Below are positions 1 through 5,835 of a DNA stretch of 5,836 bases, in pieces. The stretch comes from an uncultured Bacteroidales bacterium (GTDB lineage Bacteria; Bacteroidota; Bacteroidia; Bacteroidales; Muribaculaceae), in NCBI GenBank assembly GCA_947175585.1, contig CAMWNL010000134.1, forward strand, positions 1 through 5,836, in the 5' to 3' direction. Made by a program: the position numbers and the translations under genes. Position 1 is the first letter of the stretch. Each line of letters opens with the position of its first letter. The notes below the pieces were generated by a model, which was not told where the DNA came from, did no database searches, and saw nothing but the letters and a program-made list of their open reading frames with translations.

Positions 1-332
1 CCTCTGAATCCGAAAAACTCGGTGAGGATCTGCCCCCCTATGTCAGTCTCAAAGAAATTCACTCCAAACGTTCCGCCCCTTGCCCTGTCACCCGTCAATT
101 GTGTCAAATCGACATAGACCCCGAAAAAATAATTCCCGAACACCTTCGCTCAGATGTAAGAAAGATTCAGGTATTCGGTCGTTCGGCCGTAGACCTCGAA
201 TCCTTATATTACCACACCCGATGCACCTCGTGCGCCCTTACCCATGATGGTTGCTTCTACAAAGTCCTTATAAATCCTCGCGAATCGTTTGATACCGTCC
301 TGCTCAAAACTATTGACGTCCCCGAGCAGAAG
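1..332. other. Region without a supportable gene (downstream of the FAH-like gene)
   Basis: No gene can be supported in these 332 bases. The minus-strand frame that continues from the FAH-like gene is closed by its stop at 333-335 and again at 204-206 (TAA) and 150-152 (TGA). It then stays open to the window edge from about 149, with only a GTG at 141-143 and no ATG as a possible start, and no signal peptide-like beginning. That stretch is rich in Gly, Phe, Tyr and Thr in an alternating pattern loosely like an outer-membrane strand, but I cannot assign a family. The plus-strand frame 3 is open throughout, but it continues antisense through the FAH-like gene and most of rex, so I treat it as a shadow. 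A 6-bp inverted repeat (CTGCTC/GAGCAG, 301-330 area) lies just past the FAH-like stop but lacks a T tract, so I do not call it a terminator. Confidence 0.5.
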
Positions 333-866
333 TCACTTGATGCGCAACTCGATAGCGCGCTCACCGTCGATAGCGACCTCAAGCCGGTCTCCCTCGGCGA
401 CACTCAGATCCATACGCTCGTCGCCGAAGATAATCACATCTCCGATTTTGAGAGTGACAAACTTCGAGATATCACTGATTGCTGTGTCGACACCAAGACT
501 GTCACTGCTGAATTTCAGAGACTTCTCTCCTACATTAATTTCATGGAGCTGTTCTTTCTCACCGACAGTGACACCCTCCCCTATGCAATAGGCAGAGTCA
601 CTGACAAAAAAACGCTCCGGCGCCTCCGACGGGCTGACCGCCTCTCTTGCCGGCAGGAAAAGAGTGACAGCACAGATACTCTCATAATACCTCCCGGCAA
701 ATTTCGCTGCGATGTGAGTCCCGAGACGCGTGATTTTTATGCCGGGACAGACTATCGCGACCCATTCCTTGGAGATATCCGGCATAAACCATGGTTGACC
801 GTTCCTCTGAAGCGAAGAATCGGCAAAATGTCTGAGTCTGCCGTCACATACAAAAAGAGCCTTCAT
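333..866 (-). CDS. Fumarylacetoacetase-fold (FAH family) protein lacking the metal-binding residues
   Basis: This 177-residue protein resembles the short FAH-family proteins of Bacteroidetes, which are usually a little over 200 residues. The match, made from memory of the family, covers residues 24-72 (QPWFMPD, then SKE, then AAKFAGRYYES) and residues 136-177 (FVTLKIGD, a Gly turn, a GD turn and a final IELRIK). Active members bind Mg2+ or Mn2+ through a Glu-x-Glu pair and a later Asp. When SKE and RYY are aligned, those places hold Ile38, Cys40 and Leu69 or Phe70, and the usual GTPxGVGP loop is replaced by GDERMDLSV (148-156). The N-terminal active-site region is also shortened. It is therefore unlikely to be a normal hydrolase or isomerase; a structural, binding or decayed role is possible. 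It lies 18 bp downstream of rex on the same strand and is probably cotranscribed with it. The frame is intact, which argues against simple pseudogene status. Family assignment is fairly secure; function is unknown. Confidence 0.72.
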   Translation of the reverse strand: MKALFVCDGRLRHFADSSLQRNGQPWFMPDISKEWVAIVCPGIKITRLGTHIAAKFAGRYYESICAVTLFLPAREAVSPSEAPERFFVSDSAYCIGEGVTVGEKEQLHEINVGEKSLKFSSDSLGVDTAISDISKFVTLKIGDVIIFGDERMDLSVAEGDRLEVAIDGERAIELRIK

Positions 867-884
867 TGCCTTTCAACTTATAAA

Positions 885-1538
885 TCAGAGATTCAACATC
901 CCCAATCGGTTATACATCACAGCGAGATGAGAGTAAATCGACGTATTGGTGATGACCACCCCGTCGCGCACCCTTATTCGGTAAGGCGTGAAATTCCATA
1001 TACCCTTGATACCGGCCGCAACCATTGTATCGGCTACGTCCTGAGCGCTCTCGACCGGAACCGCTACTATACCTATCCTTACATTCATCTTCTTCACCAG
1101 TTCCTTCAGTTTGTCAAGATGATAGATAGGTATGCCTCCGATTTCAGTCCCGACAATTTTTTCGTCGATATCCACCCCGGCTACGATATTAAGACCGTAG
1201 CGCTGAAGCCCCGAATCAGAGATCAGTGCTGCCCCGAGGCTGCCTGAGCCTACCATCACTGCGTTGTGTGACTGGCCGAATCCCAGAAATTCCTGCAACG
1301 CCGTCTCAAGCGATGCCACTTCATATCCTATGCGCGTCTTACCCTTGATGTTGAGAAATGACAAGTCTTTCGCAATCTGCGAGGAGTCAACGTTAAGCTC
1401 GTCGGCTATTTTTGTCGACGACACATACTCCACGTTGTTTTTACGCAGAAGTGTTACGTATGCGAGATACCACGGCAACCGTCTTAGGGTCGGTTCCGGC
1501 AGCAACTCGCGGCTCGATGTTGATTGTGATTCATTCAT
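885..1538 (-). CDS. rex: Redox-sensing transcriptional repressor Rex
   Basis: Rex is a cytoplasmic homodimeric repressor that releases its DNA sites when the NADH/NAD+ ratio rises, typically controlling fermentation and respiratory genes including cydAB. The 217-residue product has the normal length and layout. Residues about 13-80 form the N-terminal winged helix, with the family signature LPEPTLRRLPWYLAYV at 13-28 and a recognition-helix region SSTKIADELNVDSSQIAKDL. The Rossmann NAD(H) domain follows, with a glycine-rich VGSGSLG loop near residue 96, an acidic GVDIDEKIVG segment, and the typical VPVESAQDVAD and AGIKGIWNFTP motifs. The C-terminal helix (HLAVMYNRLGMLNL) is the domain-swapped dimer segment. 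The Met at 1536-1538 is the only reasonable start before the signature; no clear Shine-Dalgarno precedes it. The gene diverges from the GH18 gene and precedes the FAH-like gene by 18 bp. Targets are not shown by the sequence; cydAB nearby is an inferred candidate. Confidence 0.95.
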   Translation of the reverse strand: MNESQSTSSRELLPEPTLRRLPWYLAYVTLLRKNNVEYVSSTKIADELNVDSSQIAKDLSFLNIKGKTRIGYEVASLETALQEFLGFGQSHNAVMVGSGSLGAALISDSGLQRYGLNIVAGVDIDEKIVGTEIGGIPIYHLDKLKELVKKMNVRIGIVAVPVESAQDVADTMVAAGIKGIWNFTPYRIRVRDGVVITNTSIYSHLAVMYNRLGMLNL

Positions 1539-1545
1539 ATTGTCG

Positions 1546-1553
1546 CAAAATTA
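1546..1553 (-). promoter_or_regulatory. Possible -7 promoter element for rex
   Basis: Read on the minus strand this is TAATTTTG, matching the Bacteroidetes -7 consensus TAnnTTTG. It ends only 7 bases before the rex ATG, so a transcript started from it would have almost no 5' untranslated region. No TTTG -33 element sits at the expected 19-21 base distance, so the call rests on the -7 match and position alone. Confidence 0.35.
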
Positions 1554-1576
1554 GCTAAAAACGACGATACGATCCT

Positions 1577-1620
1577 CATATTTGACTCAAAAACATGACC
1601 CTCGTAGCAATTTTGACTCA
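1577..1620. repeat. Pair of 13-bp direct repeats in the rex/GH18 intergenic region
   Basis: CATATTTGACTCA (1577-1589) and CAATTTTGACTCA (1608-1620) match at 11 of 13 positions, with the last nine identical. Their starts are 31 bp apart, about three helical turns, so a protein bound to both would lie on the same face of the DNA. The first copy also forms a short palindrome with its right flank (TTTGA-C-TCAAA, 1581-1591); the second keeps only the TGA-C-TCA core. They could be regulator sites or chance in AT-rich DNA. Confidence 0.45.
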
Positions 1621-1630
1621 TTCAGCTCTA

Positions 1631-1656
1631 TAGTTTTGAAAATTTACCTATATTTG
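1631..1656 (+). promoter_or_regulatory. Possible -7 promoter elements for the GH18 gene
   Basis: Two matches to the Bacteroidetes -7 consensus TAnnTTTG lie upstream of the GH18 start: TAGTTTTG at 1631-1638 and TATATTTG at 1649-1656. The second would place the transcript start roughly 20-25 bases before the ATG, a reasonable leader. A TTTG lies at 1612-1615, 15 bases before the first element, which is shorter than the usual 19-21 base spacing; the second element has no well-placed -33 partner. No Shine-Dalgarno is seen before the ATG, as is common in this phylum. Confidence 0.45.
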
Positions 1657-1662
1657 TAAATT
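1641..1662. promoter_or_regulatory. 22-bp inverted repeat overlapping the GH18 promoter, possible operator
   Basis: AATTTAC at 1641-1647 and GTAAATT at 1656-1662 are perfect 7-bp arms around an 8-bp spacer. The repeat covers the TATATTTG element at 1649-1656, the place where a dimeric repressor would block transcription. It does not match the Rex consensus known from other bacteria (TTGTTAA-N4-TTAACAA), so the regulator, if any, is unknown. The short AT-rich arms could also arise by chance. Confidence 0.4.
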
Positions 1663-1683
1663 ATATATAACCATATAACTGAC

Positions 1684-2838
1684 ATGAATCTGAAACGACT
1701 TTTCACATCTCTGCTTTCAGCCGCAGCCATATCCGGTGCCGTATTTGCCGGCGAACCTGTCAAATCTTGCGACAAACTCCCGATGTCTATGTACATCTGG
1801 CAGGGCTGCATGGCTGACTCCGACTTCGTCAACCGCATCAACTTCGGCAACTTCGACATGGTTTATCTCATGGATATATCCTTGTGGAACAGCCAGGCCG
1901 ACTTTGACCGTGATATCGACAGCCTTCTTGCCGACCGTCATAACATCATACCTCTCACCAAGCGTGACCTATTCAAGCTCGCCGTCGACAACGCTCACAG
2001 TGCCAACACCCTTGCCCTGCTCTCTGTCGGCAACGATCTGCTCTACACCTCGCTTGATGACGAGCGCATGACCAAATCCGTCGATGCTCTATGTCAGACT
2101 GTCGAACAGCTCGACCTGGACGGCCTCGACATCGACTGGGAGATTGACGTCTGGCGTCACTTTGACCGTCATGCGCTGCTGATGACTGCCTTGCGCTCAA
2201 AACTTGACTCGCTTTCAGCTGTCACCGGCAAGAAATACAAACTGTCGACAGCCCTCTCGGCCGCCGCAAAATATCCCGACGAGTTGCGCAGCACTCTTGC
2301 CGGAGCTGTTGACCATGTCAATCTGATGAGCTATGACCTCGGTGGTTGTCTTTGGCGCGACTACGCCTCTCACAACACTCCTCTGACCTTAATAGATAAA
2401 TACATCAGAGACTGCTGGTATGACATTCCGCGTGAAAAGCTCCATCTCGGCCTCGCGAGCTACGGATTCATGTATAAGGGCATTCTCCCCGACCAGCGTG
2501 TGCCCGAAGGCAAGACTATCGGTGACTACGGACGCTTTGTCGACTACAAGAATATGCTGCCATATATGTATGGTCATGGCGCATGGCGACGTCAGTATGA
2601 CCCTGTCGATCACATGAACTATTTCATCGACGACGCAAGCTCGTCATTTATCACGATGGAGACTCCGGAGACCATCGCCGATAAATTTGACTATGCCGTC
2701 GACGCCGGACTCGGTGGCACATTCTGGTGGGAGTACGCTAAAGACATCGTCCCCGACAACAACGGCTCGCACTACTGGCATCACATCCTCGTCCCCGATC
2801 ACAAACAAGTATGGACTGCCCCCGGCGCCTCCAAATGA
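1684..2838 (+). CDS. Secreted glycoside hydrolase family 18 protein (chitinase / endo-beta-N-acetylglucosaminidase type)
   Basis: GH18 enzymes cleave beta-1,4 bonds next to N-acetylglucosamine in chitin, peptidoglycan fragments or N-glycans by substrate-assisted catalysis. This 384-residue protein begins with a signal peptide (about 1-22, basic start, hydrophobic core, cut likely after AVFA) without a lipobox Cys, so it should be periplasmic or released. The rest is a single TIM barrel. The catalytic motif DxxDxDxE is intact as DGLDIDWE at 146-153, with Glu153 the likely acid/base. The later MSYD motif (215-218) and a Trp pair near the end of the barrel (WW, 348-349) also fit the family. The usual SxGG strand is altered to SVGN (114-117). 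No carbohydrate-binding domain or SusC/SusD pair is present, so the substrate cannot be named. The gene diverges from rex and ends 10 bp before the DUF4492 gene, so readthrough into the oxidase genes is plausible. Confidence 0.87.
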   Translation: MNLKRLFTSLLSAAAISGAVFAGEPVKSCDKLPMSMYIWQGCMADSDFVNRINFGNFDMVYLMDISLWNSQADFDRDIDSLLADRHNIIPLTKRDLFKLAVDNAHSANTLALLSVGNDLLYTSLDDERMTKSVDALCQTVEQLDLDGLDIDWEIDVWRHFDRHALLMTALRSKLDSLSAVTGKKYKLSTALSAAAKYPDELRSTLAGAVDHVNLMSYDLGGCLWRDYASHNTPLTLIDKYIRDCWYDIPREKLHLGLASYGFMYKGILPDQRVPEGKTIGDYGRFVDYKNMLPYMYGHGAWRRQYDPVDHMNYFIDDASSSFITMETPETIADKFDYAVDAGLGGTFWWEYAKDIVPDNNGSHYWHHILVPDHKQVWTAPGASK

Positions 2839-2848
2839 TCGGCTGACT

Positions 2849-3070
2849 ATGTCTGACGCTTCGAAACATATCCGCTCTGTCTGGCGTTTTTACGTCGATG
2901 GTTTCCGCAATATGACCATCGGACGCAGCCTGTGGATTGTCATTCTGATCAAGCTCTTCATCATGTTTGCCATCCTGAAGGTCTTCTTCTTTCCCGACAA
3001 ACTCGGCAGCGATTACGACAATGACGCCGAGAGAGCCGACGCCGTGCGCAACGCTTTGATCGCAGATTAA
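2849..3070 (+). CDS. DUF4492 small membrane protein, probable cytochrome bd partner
   Basis: This 73-residue protein has the DUF4492 pattern: an amphipathic N-terminus with FYVDGFRNMTIGRSLW (14-29), one membrane helix at about 29-48 (VILIKLFIMFAILKVFFF, with Lys35 and Lys44 inside or near it), Pro49, and a charged acidic tail. From family knowledge such proteins commonly precede cydA in Bacteroidetes; their role is not established to my knowledge. Its size, single helix and place 44 bp before cydA suggest an accessory subunit similar in role to CydX or CydS of other bd oxidases, which is inference. The ATG at 2849 was chosen because the family similarity starts soon after it; longer in-frame extension upstream overlaps the GH18 gene and looks unlike protein of this family. 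The gene starts 10 bp after the GH18 stop, with no obvious Shine-Dalgarno. Confidence 0.85.
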   Translation: MSDASKHIRSVWRFYVDGFRNMTIGRSLWIVILIKLFIMFAILKVFFFPDKLGSDYDNDAERADAVRNALIAD

Positions 3071-3114
3071 ATAACCAAAATATAATTAACAACCTAAAAC
3101 ACATTAACCAAACA
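3071..3114 (+). promoter_or_regulatory. A-rich leader between the DUF4492 gene and cydA, with TAAC repeats
   Basis: The 44 bases between the two genes are strongly A-rich and poor in G. TAACCAAA occurs at 3072-3079 and 3105-3112, 33 bp apart, and ATTAAC at 3085-3090 and 3103-3108. TTAACAA at 3086-3092 equals one half of the classical Rex site, but the other half is absent. No TAnnTTTG promoter or terminator is visible, so cydA is likely read from an upstream promoter. Unstructured A-rich leaders favour translation in Bacteroidetes, which may be the main reason for this composition. Confidence 0.4.
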
Positions 3115-4680
3115 ATGAACGATCTATTAGGAGTTGTAGATTGGTCGAGAGCGCAATTCGCTCTGACGGCCATGTACCACTGGCTGTTCGTCCCCCTGAC
3201 TATCGGCCTGTCGCTCTTGGTTGCCGTCATGGAGACCATCTATGTGCGCACCGGCGACACTAAGTGGAAAGGTATCACTAAATTCTGGATGACACTCTTC
3301 GGCATCAACTTTGCCTGCGGCGTCGCAACCGGTATCATCCTCGAATTTGAATTCGGCACAAACTGGTCCAACTACAGTTGGTTTGTAGGCGACATTTTCG
3401 GCGCTCCACTCGCCATCGAGGGCATCGTGGCCTTCTTTATGGAGGCGACTTTTGTCGCTGTGATGTTCTTCGGCTGGAACAAGGTGAGCCGGCTTTTCCA
3501 CCTCACAGCCACTTGGATGACAGCCATCGGCGTGTCGCTCTCTGCCCTCTGGATTCTCGTTGCCAACGCCTGGATGCAGAATCCTGTCGGCATGCAGTTT
3601 GATCCCGAGCAGATGCGCAACGTCATGGACAACTTCACCGAGGTAGCCTTTAACTCTGTGGCGATGAATAAGTTCTTCCACGCCGTTTTCAGCGGATGGG
3701 TTCTCGCAGCCGTCTTCGTTATCGGCGTGAGCAGCTGGCTGTTGTGGCGCAAAAGCAATGTCGATGTTGCCCGTAAATCTATCAGACTCGCTTCGTGGTT
3801 TGGTCTTGCAGGCATGCTCCTCACCCTCTGGACCGGCGACGGTTCGGCCGTTGAGGTCGCTCGCGTTCAGCCGATGAAGCTCGCCGCGATGGAAGGCCTT
3901 TACGACGGTCAGGTTGGTCAGAGCCTCGTAGCCGTTGGTTTTGTCAACCCTGACAAGAAGCCGGGCGACGACCTCGAAGCGATCAAAGGCGAAATCTCTA
4001 TACCCTACGGTCTGTCAATCCTCGCCAACCACGACCCTAACACATTCGTGCCCGGCATCAATGACCTTATCGAGGGTCGCACTATCACAGCCGACGGAGA
4101 TACAGTCTATGGTGACAGCTACGCCGAGCGCATCGCCCGTGGCAAACAGGCGCGTGAAGCTCTCGCCGCCTATGCCAAGGCCAAGGCTGCCGGCGACACT
4201 CAGGCCATGGACGCCGCTAAGATCGAAGTGATGAATAATTTCCGTTACTTCGGTTACGGCTATTTTGACAAGGCTGAAGAGGCTGTGCCCCCCGTGGCTC
4301 TGACTTTCTACGCTTTCCGCGTGATGGTCATGGCCGGTGGCTATCTGATGCTGCTCTTCATCGTCATGCTTTTTGTCTGCTATCGCCGCACTGCCGTCCT
4401 CGAAAAACCGTGGCTCCACTGGGTGGGCATCATCTCCATTCCTATTGTATGGATTTGCAGTCAGGCCGGCTGGGTCGTTGCCGAAGTAGGCCGTCAGCCT
4501 TGGGTCATCCAGAACCTCATGCCGACACGCGCAGCCATCTCTGACGTGACAACCGGATCTGTACAGTTGACATTCTGGATTTTCGCAGTGCTGTTCACTA
4601 TGCTCCTCGCGGCCGAAATCAGCATCATGCTGCGTTACATCTACAAGGCTTCAAAAAATAACATCGAACAACCCGAATAA
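3115..4680 (+). CDS. cydA: Cytochrome bd quinol oxidase subunit I (CydA)
   Basis: CydA is the haem-carrying inner-membrane subunit of cytochrome bd, which oxidises quinol and reduces O2 to water. The 521 residues match the length of E. coli CydA. By comparison from memory, the key residues are present: His22 (E. coli His19), Glu102 and Glu110 (Glu99, Glu107) in AIEGIVAFFMEATF, His189 (His186) in KFFHAVFSGW, Arg402 and Met404 (Arg391, Met393) in FRVM, and Glu457 (Glu445) in AEVGRQPW. The quinol-binding Q-loop carries Lys255 and Glu260 in QPMKLAAMEG and is long (about 255-392), placing the protein in the long-Q-loop subfamily. About nine membrane helices are visible. The ATG at 3115 follows an A-rich leader. 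The gene ends with two tandem TAA codons and is followed 12 bp later by cydB, so the two are cotranscribed. Confidence 0.97.
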   Translation: MNDLLGVVDWSRAQFALTAMYHWLFVPLTIGLSLLVAVMETIYVRTGDTKWKGITKFWMTLFGINFACGVATGIILEFEFGTNWSNYSWFVGDIFGAPLAIEGIVAFFMEATFVAVMFFGWNKVSRLFHLTATWMTAIGVSLSALWILVANAWMQNPVGMQFDPEQMRNVMDNFTEVAFNSVAMNKFFHAVFSGWVLAAVFVIGVSSWLLWRKSNVDVARKSIRLASWFGLAGMLLTLWTGDGSAVEVARVQPMKLAAMEGLYDGQVGQSLVAVGFVNPDKKPGDDLEAIKGEISIPYGLSILANHDPNTFVPGINDLIEGRTITADGDTVYGDSYAERIARGKQAREALAAYAKAKAAGDTQAMDAAKIEVMNNFRYFGYGYFDKAEEAVPPVALTFYAFRVMVMAGGYLMLLFIVMLFVCYRRTAVLEKPWLHWVGIISIPIVWICSQAGWVVAEVGRQPWVIQNLMPTRAAISDVTTGSVQLTFWIFAVLFTMLLAAEISIMLRYIYKASKNNIEQPE

Positions 4681-4692
4681 TAAAATCAAGTC

Positions 4693-5835
4693 ATGACTGA
4701 ATTAGAATTATTACAGGCCTATTGGTGGCTTATCATCGCGGTGCTCGGCGCTGCCCTTGTATTTTTGTTATTCGTCCAGGGCGGACAGTCGATGCTCTGC
4801 AGCGGTAAAGACAGCGCCTACCGCCAGCTGATGGTCAACTCGCTTGGCCGCAAGTGGGAACTCACGTTCACTACGCTCGTGGTATTTGGCGGCGCCTTCT
4901 TCGCCTCGTTTCCCCTGTTCTACTCCACGAGCTTCGGCGGCGCCTATTGGCTGTGGATGCTCATACTGCTGAGCTTCGTGCTTCAGGCCGTCAGCTACGA
5001 GTTCCGTCGCAAACGCGGTAACCTCTACGGCACTGCCACTTACGACACATTCCTGATGTTCAACGGTCTCGTCGGCTGTGTGCTGCTCGGTGTGGCCGTA
5101 GCCATGATGTTCTTCGGCGCCGCGTTCACCGTCACCAAGACCAACATCCTCCAGCCCGGCGCACCGGTCATCTCTCAGTGGGCGCCCGGCCGTGGTCTTG
5201 AAGCCATCATCTGCTGGAAAAATCTCCTCCTCGGTGTGGCGGTCTTCTTCCTTGCCCGCACTCAGGCCGCTCTCTACTTCATCAACAACATTAACGCCGA
5301 TCAAACGTTCTTAAAGAACATGCGTAAGAAAACTCTCGTCAACGGAGCCATCTTCGCTGTGCTTTTTGTGGCATTCCTCGTCGTGATGCTTCTCTCAGGT
5401 GGAGTTAAGCAGCTAAGCGACGGATCGTTCGTCGAAGTCGATTACATCTATTGTAACAACCTCCTCTCGATGTGGCCGTTGGCAATATTGCTCGTTATCG
5501 GTGTGGTTATGGTGCTCTACGCCATCATCCGCTCGGCCTTCAGCACGACCTTTGACAAAGGCATCTGGTTCAGCGGCATCGGCACAGTTCTCGTTGTCGT
5601 GGTTCTCTTCCTGCTTGCCGGATATGAGGGCACCGCATACTATCGATCGACGCTCGACACCGCCAGCTCGCTGACGATCACCAACAGTTCATCATCGCTG
5701 TTTACCCTCAAGGTGATGAGCTATGTGTCGATACTCGTGCCCTTCGTCCTCGCCTACATCTGGTATGTCTGGCGCAAGATGAACGCTACCAAACTCTCCG
5801 CTTCCAAACTCGAAAAAGAGTCTCACCAGTATTAA
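4693..5835 (+). CDS. cydB: Cytochrome bd quinol oxidase subunit II (CydB)
   Basis: CydB is the haem-free membrane partner of CydA in cytochrome bd oxidase and helps form the oxygen and proton routes. The product is 380 residues, the usual length, with about eight or nine hydrophobic helices. The N-terminal WWLIIAVLG and the C-terminal end (helix, then KMNATKLSASKLEKESHQY-like charged tail) align with E. coli CydB. The sequence is of the divergent Bacteroidetes kind: where proteobacterial CydB has DGFDMG, this has QGGQSM (29-34), and the HWDGNQVW segment is KWELTFTT (54-61), with Glu56 in place of Asp58. It begins 12 bp after cydA and is complete, ending one base before the window edge. No downstream gene or terminator can be seen, so whether the operon continues is unknown. 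Confidence 0.95.
   Translation: MTELELLQAYWWLIIAVLGAALVFLLFVQGGQSMLCSGKDSAYRQLMVNSLGRKWELTFTTLVVFGGAFFASFPLFYSTSFGGAYWLWMLILLSFVLQAVSYEFRRKRGNLYGTATYDTFLMFNGLVGCVLLGVAVAMMFFGAAFTVTKTNILQPGAPVISQWAPGRGLEAIICWKNLLLGVAVFFLARTQAALYFINNINADQTFLKNMRKKTLVNGAIFAVLFVAFLVVMLLSGGVKQLSDGSFVEVDYIYCNNLLSMWPLAILLVIGVVMVLYAIIRSAFSTTFDKGIWFSGIGTVLVVVVLFLLAGYEGTAYYRSTLDTASSLTITNSSSSLFTLKVMSYVSILVPFVLAYIWYVWRKMNATKLSASKLEKESHQY

Noticed and set aside
301..332. CTGCTC/GAGCAG inverted repeat as a terminator for the rex-FAH transcript
   Set aside because: The stem is only 6 bp with an 18-base loop and there is no T tract after it on the minus strand.
3..1247. Long open plus-strand frame (over 400 codons) antisense to the FAH-like gene and rex
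   Set aside because: It lies in exact complementary register with both minus-strand genes, has no ATG near its apparent beginning, and matches no family I know; Rex on the other strand is unmistakable. It most likely reflects avoidance of TTA, CTA and TCA codons in the real genes.
1653..1671. TTGTAAATTATATATAAC as a Rex operator
   Set aside because: Only the left TTGT half resembles the classical site; the right half does not give the mirrored ACAA, so it is not a convincing Rex box.
2682..2689. TAAATTTG inside the GH18 coding region as a promoter for the DUF4492-cydAB genes
   Set aside because: It fits TAnnTTTG, but there is no TTTG at the -33 distance and it lies in conserved coding sequence about 160 bp upstream; such 8-mers occur by chance.
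2687..2848. Upstream in-frame extension of the DUF4492 gene
   Set aside because: It overlaps the GH18 reading frame, is Ser/Thr/Pro-rich shadow sequence, and the DUF4492 similarity begins only after the ATG at 2849.
3127..3681. Minus-strand open frames inside cydA (also 4015-4419) and inside cydB (4768-5304)
   Set aside because: They are antisense to strongly conserved cydA and cydB coding sequence, are rich in His, Glu and Asp as expected for the complement of membrane-protein codons, and resemble no known family.
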